NCBI RefSeq assembly: GCF_041146795.1
Contig: NC_135185.1
Coordinates: forward strand, 8,419,529 to 8,483,528
From: Maylandia zebra
Taxonomy: Eukaryota > Chordata > Actinopteri > Cichliformes > Cichlidae
Length of the DNA: 64,000 nucleotides
Direction: 5' to 3'
The position numbers were made by a program, and so were the translations under genes. Under the pieces are notes generated by a model that was not told the origin of the DNA, made no database searches, and saw only the letters and a list, made by a program, of their open reading frames with translations. Of this stretch, positions 56,531-64,000 are shown piece after piece (position 1 is the stretch's first letter; every line of letters starts with the position of its first letter).

Positions 56531-59130
56531 AAATGAGAAATCAGCAGGGAATGGTACAGTGACCTGTGATCAGCTCAAACGTGGAGATTCATTTTTAATG
56601 TAAATCCTTAAGCGCAGGTTTAAAAGTCAAGGACCAGACCCTGCATTTAAAAAAAAAAAAATACAGGTAATTAGATGGGCCAGTTTATTAGCCGGGGAGG
56701 AAAAAGTGTTTGGTTAACTTAGGGACAGAAAAAAAGTCAGTTAAGCAGGCGTCTGTCTCATGTAGGCTGACTTTATAAGGAGGAATAATTCACTATCAAA
56801 ATGTCCCTGTGGTAAAACAGTAGGAAGGGATTAGAAGAAACCAAAACAACTCTGCGTTAAATGAGCCTGGCAATCCACATGACACTTAATGAGAACCATA
56901 TTTGCACTTCACTCGAGCGGCCCCATTACAAACAGAATATTCCAGTGTGTGTCAAATATTATTCCTTAAAAGAATGAACATGTCAATTCCAATTTAACAT
57001 TTCCCTAAGTATGTAAAAAAGTATTGCGAGTGAGTTTGAACGCATCGCTTTAATTCTCCAAAAGAAAATGTGCAATTGAGCATTTCTATTTTCTATTTTT
57101 TATTAGACTGCACGTTAAATTCTGCGATTTCTTGATATCTGATGCTTGGTGCTGTTTGCATGCATGCAGAGTTTAGTCTGCACTGTCCCGCATGTGAATG
57201 CGCTGGATTGAGCAGATCTGTCAAGTGTGTTTAGGAGCGATGGTTTATGATACGTGCTGGTCAGATGAAAAATATAAGGGGTGACATTTTCCAGACTTTT
57301 CACCATCATTTGACCATAAACTAAATGAGTCGTGTGCTCAAGTGCTTGTGTGAATTAGCTCATTCAAATTGAAACAGAGATGCATTTATCTTAAGCGGAT
57401 GGTTTATGGCTGATGTAGCAGCTGGCTAAGTTCTTCCATTAAATTATTTTTCAAAGAATGATTCTCTGAGCATGAGTTTAGACAGGTTCACAAATTGTGA
57501 TACTTTCCATGGCTGCCGCTTAGCGAGCGTTGTTTATTTGGGAGCTAATTTGGCTGGCTTTATTGAGAGGCTCGCTGTGGCGCTGGTACAGGCAGAAATA
57601 TTGTCCCACTTGAGCTGGACACATGCAGTAAATACACTGCAAAAAGTGTAGTTAACAGGCCATTTCATCTGATATTCAGGCTGTAAATCACGCTTTTCTT
57701 CAAGCAAGCAAAAGGTTGAGCTGGATTTGATGTGATTTTGTTTGTTTCCTGTGCAGTGTGTTTCATACAATCTGTCATTCAACTGAATGTGTGTGTATAT
57801 TTTTTTCCTGCGATTTAAGATTGTTAAAATAATCTTGACAGCATTTTGCCAGTCCTTCATCAGATATGTGCACACATCACTATTAAACTTAAGGTGGTCT
57901 TTCTTATTCGCACGAGTCCATCAGATGGAAATATTCAAGACATTTTCATAAAATCATCATTTTATTGTTGAATTTGTGTGTTCCAATATGTTTGCACAGC
58001 AACAAGTCTTTAATGAATAGCCACAGTGTTGCTTATTGTAAATTTATTAGGAACTGAGAAGTCTAACATTTGGTTTGAGGTTCGGTTCATTTAAGCTGTG
58101 CCAGTAAGTGTATTACACGCCCTAAATAAAACAAATCATTCTGACGGCACATAACCGGCTTTTTTTTAATTGTTATTGTCATTAATATTGATTGGCTAAA
58201 ACTCGCACTAGGTGAAAACAGATCAGAGTTTTGGGATCCTATAATATGCATTTCTAATGGTGGAATCTAAATTTTCTTTGTGTGTCCTGAAACTTTACAG
58301 TGTGAAATATTTTATATTTCTAATCCAGCCAGCAGTGTAAAAAAAATAGTGTTCACATCCTCCAGCTAAATAAATGTTGATGTAGTTTGTTACATTTGAC
58401 TGATTTTTGATGCATTAACATGTATGTATGTCTGTATTACTTGCTGTTACAAATTAAAGTTGATCTAATAAATGACATGTCAAAATGCTTTGTATTATAT
58501 TTTTTCTTTCTTTGTATTACTGCTGTTAATAAGCAATACAAATATAGCTTTTAACTTCATGGTGTAAATAATAAACATTAACAAAACTGTTTGTGTAATA
58601 AAACTTTCTCTGAGGTGTATAAGTAAAGTTGTCGTTACTAGTTTGTATTTTTTCATGAGGTATTCTGGGAGCCTGCTGCAGAGGCTCGCAGCAGAAGGAT
58701 TCACCAGATGTCCCCCGCCTCCCCCTCCGGCACCCTCCTCCAGTGTGGTGGAAGAAGGAGGTATTGGGGATCTCCTCCTAGACAACAAACCCACATTCAA
58801 AGAGGGGCACACGAATTACATCACGCTCCGTGCGGAGGATATAACGGAGGTTGCGAGTTACGCTCAGCGCTTTTCTGCAGAGGACACAAGTGGAGCATCA
58901 TGCCGAGCAGAGGCGCGCGAAGCTCGAGGACGCATGATCTGATCTTTGCCTTTAGAAGTCGTTTCCACTAATGCTTCGTGAAACAATCTTTTATTTCTAT
59001 CGCGGATTTTTATCATGGGAATCTGAATATTAAGGGACTCTAGAGGCCCACGTTTGGATACGGCTCACGCGTAATTGCGCACAAGTGGACAATAAGCAGC
59101 TCCGTGTGCGTGAGGATCTCATCGATGAAC
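56531..59130. other. Noggin upstream region
   Basis: No exon of another gene is recognised. 58640-58970 is more GC-rich and probably belongs to the proximal promoter and leader of noggin. 57480-57640 reads like complex, non-repetitive sequence and could be a conserved enhancer, but this cannot be told from one genome. Confidence 0.45.
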
Positions 59131-59784
59131 ATGGATCAGTCTCACCAGTGTATTGCCATGTATCTGCTGGTGCTGTCTCTCGGACTTGTGATGGATAGAG
59201 GGATTTGTCAGCACTACTACCTTCTCCGTCCCATCCCGAGTGACAGTCTGCCGCTGGTGGAATTAAAAGAGGACCCGGATCCTGTCTTTGACCCCAAGGA
59301 GCGAGATCTTAACGAGACTGAATTAAAGAGCATCCTGAGAGACTTTGACACTCGTTTTTTGTCCGTGTTACAGCCCACGGAGGACAAATTCACCGGGAAC
59401 GATGAGCTCGACGACTTCGAGATCCAAAAGCCGGGGGGAGTACTCCCGAAAAATTTTGACATCCAGTTCGGCAAGAAGCACAAACCCAGCAAGAAACTGA
59501 AGCGGCGCCTGCAGCAGCGGCTGTGGGCCTACTCATTCTGCCCGGTCGTGTACACCTGGACCGACCTGGGGAACAGATCCTGGCCGCGGTTTGTGCGAGT
59601 GGGCAGCTGCCTGAGCAAACGGTCTTGTTCTGTTCCGGAGGGGATGGTGTGCAAACCTGCGAACTCTACCCACCTGACGATACTGAGATGGAGATGCGTG
59701 CAGAGGAAGGGGGGGCTAAAGTGCGCCTGGATACCGGTGCAGTACCCGATCATTACAGACTGCAAATGCTCCTGTTCGAGTTAA
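59131..59784 (+). CDS. nog3: Noggin, secreted BMP antagonist (noggin-3-like)
   Basis: A single-exon gene of 217 residues, as in all noggins. Noggin is a secreted dimer that binds BMPs and blocks their receptors, which matters for dorsal patterning, skeleton and joints. It has a signal peptide to about residue 25 (cleavage before QHYYLLRPIPSD), the N-terminal clip segment (PLVELKEDPDPVFDPKERDL), a glycosylation site in LNETE, and the basic heparin-binding stretch KKHKPSKKLKRR. The C-terminal cystine knot follows (FCPVVYTW, VGSCLSKRSCSVPEGMVC, LRWRCVQRKGG, DCKCSCSS). The ATG at 59131 has a strong context (A at -3, G at +4) and gives the usual MDQSH-like start. HYYLLRPIPSDSLP and LRDFDTRFLSV favour noggin-3 over noggin-1 or -2; the paralogue call is less sure than the family. 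Confidence 0.95.
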   Translation: MDQSHQCIAMYLLVLSLGLVMDRGICQHYYLLRPIPSDSLPLVELKEDPDPVFDPKERDLNETELKSILRDFDTRFLSVLQPTEDKFTGNDELDDFEIQKPGGVLPKNFDIQFGKKHKPSKKLKRRLQQRLWAYSFCPVVYTWTDLGNRSWPRFVRVGSCLSKRSCSVPEGMVCKPANSTHLTILRWRCVQRKGGLKCAWIPVQYPIITDCKCSCSS

Positions 59785-60144
59785 AACACAAGACTCTGAA
59801 GATAAATTATAAGCTCAGTATTTTTTTTTTCCAAATCTCTTTCACGTGCACTACCGAGTGTAGGAATGTATTTTCTGTATATGCGGTGCCACGCAGTTAT
59901 ATAACTCCATGTACAAAATCAGTATTATTTGTAACCAGAGTCTACTTTATTTGTGGAGAATATTGGTTATATATTTTGTATTTATGGAGCGATAGAGCCA
60001 CGTAAGGACTTGCTGTTTTCAAAACGCGGACGCAGCGAATCGACCTCAGAGTTAAACGTGGATTATTGATACAGTTTTGTGTCAGTGACTTGTTGTTATC
60101 CTGTAAATTTAAGGAAATGTGCTATTTATTCTTTATATTCGTAC

Positions 60145-60150
60145 AATAAA
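60145..60150 (+). terminator. Noggin polyadenylation signal
   Basis: AATAAA lies 361 bp after the noggin stop codon, giving a short 3' UTR. Confidence 0.6.
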
Positions 60151-60179
60151 ACGACACTGAAATGATTTAAACATGATTT

Positions 60180-62700
60180 TCCTTTACTTCTTATCACTTT
60201 TATACCCAATCTGAGCGATTACACATTAAGTCACCTGCCACATTACGCACAGCCTGTAGTTCCCACGCTAAAACCATTTTACGCATCGTGTTCTTATTAC
60301 AGTTATGGTGGCTGGCCTTCCCTGTCTTACAGCTTATTTCATAACAGTACATAATTATAGAACCAGACGGAGATTTGGCTATAAAACTACTCATTATTGG
60401 GGGGAAACGTTTCTCATGGTATCATATTGGTCTTATCAGTAGTCAATTATCACTTTCTGATTTATATACAACAGGTCACTGGTTCTCTTCAGTTAGCCAG
60501 AACTATCTTATCAGTGCTAAGGCTGTCAGTCACACATAGGGTCCTTTACAAGCTGATTATAGAAGAAGTCTCACATGTCTCACTTTCTTTCATCTGCACA
60601 AGCCCTCCTCCTCATTTTCAGCCCAGCAGGAGATTTGCTGGAGAATCAGAGGCTGATACTACATGACTGTTAATAAGCTGACACCATTAAAATCTGGATA
60701 AAGTATTTTCTTCATAGTGCAGTTTGTTCATTAAAGGTCTGATGTCTCCTGGGTAAATACTGAGCGTGCAAAAGAGCTAAACATACAAAAAAGCTCAACT
60801 TTCTTTACAGTTAGGAAAGAGATTACAGTCAGTAAATATGCACAGAAACAATCTGATTAAAAATTAAGATTAAACACAATGATGGGGAATATTTTCCTGT
60901 AGATGATGGGAAGCGCTCAATTTGAGCATAATTTTGCAGCCTTGCACACATTCAGTTGCAAATATCAACGTGAGTCATTATAAACATGCTCAATTTATTT
61001 AAATCAGGGAAGAACGTGGCATAAAATATTGCATTACAGTCTTGCGTTCATTAGCTTTATATTGCATAGGTATATAAGGCAGTAGTGATGACAGGTTACG
61101 TGCTTTACTCAAAAATGAAAATACTTTTTAGGCAATAGATGAATGATGGGAAGAATCACGGTATAATTCAAAGATTGCATATACTTGTCATTACTTCATA
61201 ACACTTCCAATACATAATTTCAATCTAAGGCTTTACTCGACATTGTGGTACTGCAGTTTTACTGTAAATGACAGAGCTGGGTTTTCTTCCCTTTGCTGTG
61301 TAACACACAGTAATGCATCTTCTTACAAACATAGTGATTTTATCCCAGTCGCTCTGAATCAGTAAAGGCATCTGTGTGTGAACTTTGTGTGAATTATTTT
61401 GAATTTAGTGGGAAAAGACTTATACAGTTTACAGCTGTATTAAATAATCTGTATATTCTGTAATGGCCTATCAAAACATAATGGGCCTTTTCAAAGCTAC
61501 ACGGTGTTAGATTTTAACAGCATTGCATTAAAAAGAAATATTGTGGCGGTCTTGTTCATTGTTATTCAAGCTGACACCTTTATATCTTTTTTTTTTTTTA
61601 ACTTTGGCACCGCCGCTAAAATCCAAGGGATGCTCTGTGTGTTTGATCACAGCTGTAGGGTTTATAATATGAATAGTTTTAATGTAGCGTTTCTAATCGT
61701 TTTGTGGAGCTGCTTCTGTCTCACACTGACTGAGACAACCCCCCCACCCCTCAGTTGTTCCAGAGCCTCAGTCGGGTAGACAGTGGGGCACCAGAAAGCC
61801 TGTGTTTTGTTTTAGTTGTGTTTAGTCGGTAATGATGCTCCTTAGCCTCAGAGCCAGCTCTGCACATATGCATGCAGCAGACAAATCCCTGCACTTGTCA
61901 CCGGATGGTAACCTAAGGCCAAAAATTTGTACGACGCATCTTCAATAAAGTCGTCGTGTAGCCTTTGATGTATGTGTGTGTATGCTGGATCTCAGGCGGT
62001 TGCCGCTGATCTGTTATTTCCACTATACTGTTTGTCCTCTTGTGTAAAGTTGGCAATAGTCGGGATTCACAGATGACAAGCTCTGTGCATACCCAGCTAT
62101 TTCAGGTTTTATGCATCATAGTCTGAAGATTTCGATGCGACTGCCTCAGTAAATATAAATCCGATCATTTCTAATATGTTCAAACCCATTTTCTCTATTT
62201 TTGCTCTTTTGAAACAGGTGCCCAAGTATCTCTGTGTTTTTAGCAAACTGTCGACATTTCTTTTCTGATTGTTTTTACAAACCTCTCCTTAGAGAACCTT
62301 TCCTCATGTTTCTTATCAAATGAGAAACACAAGTTATTAGTTGTACTTTCCTCTTCTTCAATTTCAACCTCTCTTTCCTTGGGTTTTTCCTGCCGTAGCG
62401 CAGGCAAAGTGCTGACGCCGGTCAGATGATTTGTGTGTGGAGTAATACGTGCTGACAGAGCACTCGGTGCCTGCAAATACCAGCTGAAGACTGGAGGATG
62501 CAGGGCTGCTAATGCCCTTCGTCACTTCTGAGCCGGTTCCCAGCTCTTTGCGTCTCTCTCCTCAGCCTCGCAGATCTCTCATGTATGAGATACCCGGCAA
62601 CACATTGCTTTTAGCCACCAGCGATCCATTAAGTTAATGATCTCTTTGGGTAGAGGCTCGCTTTACTGCTTTTCTACTCCCTCCTCCCCCCCTTTTAACC
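60180..62700. other. Intergenic DNA downstream of noggin
   Basis: No exon or named repeat is recognised. The sequence is mostly AT-rich and complex, with a T run at about 61590-61601. Confidence 0.45.
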
Positions 62701-63091
62701 TGTTACAGGAAAAATGTTTCTATGTTTCTTTACCTTCTTTTAAATGTACAAAGATGCCTTTTGTCTGCCCTTTGCCTATGGTTAGATTAGTTTAGAATTA
62801 TCTTTTTAGACTTTCCCAGCAAACACATCTTGTTTCTGGGACATATTGTTTTAGATTGTTTTATCTTCCCTAGCTCTCTGCTGACGAGACTAGCACCATA
62901 TATGGAGTTGTTTTATTTTATCTGTTTATTATTTGTTATCCTGTTCTCACTGTCTCTGTGCTCTGTGCCTATAAAAATTACCAAGCCACTGTGCATGGTG
63001 TGAGTTGTTCTTAGCAGCTCACCCGTGTACACGTTTGATAAAGAAAGTAACTTTGTCTCATTGTGTCTTTATTTCTCCTGGGTTCTTTACA
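62701..63091 (+). repeat. ERV 5' LTR
   Basis: 391 bp from TGTTACAGG to TTCTTTACA, with a TATA-type word (CTATAAAAATT near 62970), a GATAAAG polyA-like word near 63037 and a T/GT-rich stretch after it. These mark U3, R and U5. Confidence 0.68.
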
Positions 63092-64000
63092 GAGTTTTCC
63101 CCCAACATTTCTTGGTCCTTCGGAGCCGGAGCGCCTCCATCGTGTCCCATCTCCGTGACCAGTCCACGTTGTTCGTCTGTCGACAGCCCACACACCAGGT
63201 GTGTGGTCAAAGACCAAGGGCGTTAAATTCGAGTCTTGGCCAACGTTCTTAGAAAGCGACCCACGGTGGTGGGGCCTGATCGAGGTGGACCAGACCCGGC
63301 GACACTGACCAGGTAGATACAGACACACTGACACAATCTTGCGTAAAAGCGTATTTTAAATTCAGGGAATTTAAAATAGCGAAAGTAGCTCGTCGCGACT
63401 GGAAGCTCCCCACCTCTGTGGGTTTAAAGTAGCTCGTCGGCTGGTAGCTTGGAGCTCGTCGACTGGAAGCTCCCCACTCTTGTGGGTTAGGTTTGGAGCT
63501 CTGGGTAGCTCCCCCAGCTGGGTCAAGGGAATAAGTAGCTCGTCTACAGAAAGACTGGCAGCTCCCCTTATGATAAGGGTTCCGATCGCGCGAATAAGTG
63601 TGAATGTGAATGTATGTGTGTGTATTGTTGTAACTAACGGAGCAAGCTGAATTTTCACGGTCCAATAAGAGACTGAGCTGCTCCTACTGTGTTTTTCTTT
63701 TACTGCTATTCACTGACGTGCTGGTGAGTTGAGAGAACGGTCGAGTTCCGTCTCGTAAAGTTCACACCGCTTTTGGAAATAGTCCGAAAGTAGAAGGGCG
63801 TGTGAGCAACCACTCTCGTCTCTAATACCAGCGAAGGTGATAGCAGCTGTATTGTGTATATATTACTTAAACAAAAATAAGTAAATACATAAATAAGATG
63901 GGTAATCAAGCAAGTGAAATTAAAACTCACTCCTGCTGACGAGCAGTGGTGAGAAAAGAAAAGTCCAGACGCCGGACAAAAACAGTGTCTGTAAACTGAG
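62701..64000 (+). mobile_element. Endogenous retrovirus, 5' part, cut by the window edge
   Basis: Parts seen in order: the 5' LTR (62701-63091), a primer-binding-type leader (CTTGGTCCTTCGGAGCCGG near 63110), about 0.8 kb of leader with repeated GTAGCTCGTCG / GGAAGCTCCCC words, and a gag-type start near 63898 opening MGNQASE, as in myristoylated Gag proteins. Family: gamma/epsilon-like ERV by LTR size and leader style, inferred. It appears broken in the short gag stretch visible. The rest lies outside the window. Confidence 0.7.

Overview
The window is nuclear DNA from a ray-finned fish, most likely a percomorph and possibly a cichlid. It holds a one-exon noggin, ryanodine-receptor exons closest to RYR3, and fish-type interferon-induced ISG12/IFI27 genes with short introns. 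The rest is teleost repeats: hAT, Harbinger and Tc1 DNA transposons, an L2-type LINE, SINEs, a Polinton and retroviral LTRs. No bacterial or organelle feature is present. The species call is inference.

Layout. (1) 1-2.7 kb: a two-exon mini-gene for a roughly 69-residue secreted, probably GPI-anchored glycopeptide of CD24/CD52 style, with CRE and TATA boxes and a polyA signal. (2) 2.7-11.3 kb: gene-poor DNA with a Tc1 remnant and a non-autonomous hAT element carrying two younger hAT-like insertions, each insertion identified by its own target duplication. (3) 11.5-25 kb: an ISG12/IFI27 cluster. Copies A and B are complete four-exon genes on + made by a block duplication, C is a frame-shifted inverted copy, and D is only a promoter plus first exon. 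Harbinger, hAT-like and SINE insertions account for most differences between A and B. (4) 25-28.6 kb: a 3'-truncated L2-type LINE on the minus strand, split by a solo LTR. (5) 28.9-35.7 kb: six ryr3-like exons on minus, with one expected small exon not found; two sister 1-kb hAT elements sit in the introns. (6) 37.4-41.2 kb: a whole-looking ZMYM1-type hAT transposon whose transposase needs three exons. (7) 41.29-56.52 kb: a whole-looking 15.2-kb Polinton/Maverick with a 6-bp target duplication, inverted ends built from tandem units, integrase, capsid genes, protease, packaging ATPase, protein-primed DNA polymerase and several unrecognised genes. (8) 56.5-62.7 kb: noggin and its flanks. (9) 62.7 kb to the end: the 5' LTR, leader and gag start of an endogenous retrovirus that runs out of the window.

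How the parts relate. Two host themes stand out. One is interferon response: the ISG12 copies have promoters in different states, with IRF-type sites kept at A, C and D and eroded at B. The other is BMP antagonism by noggin, whose upstream flank now carries a 15-kb Polinton about 2.6 kb from the start codon. The remaining structure is a record of transposon insertions, many of which can be ordered by nesting, target duplications and empty-site comparison between the duplicated ISG12 blocks.
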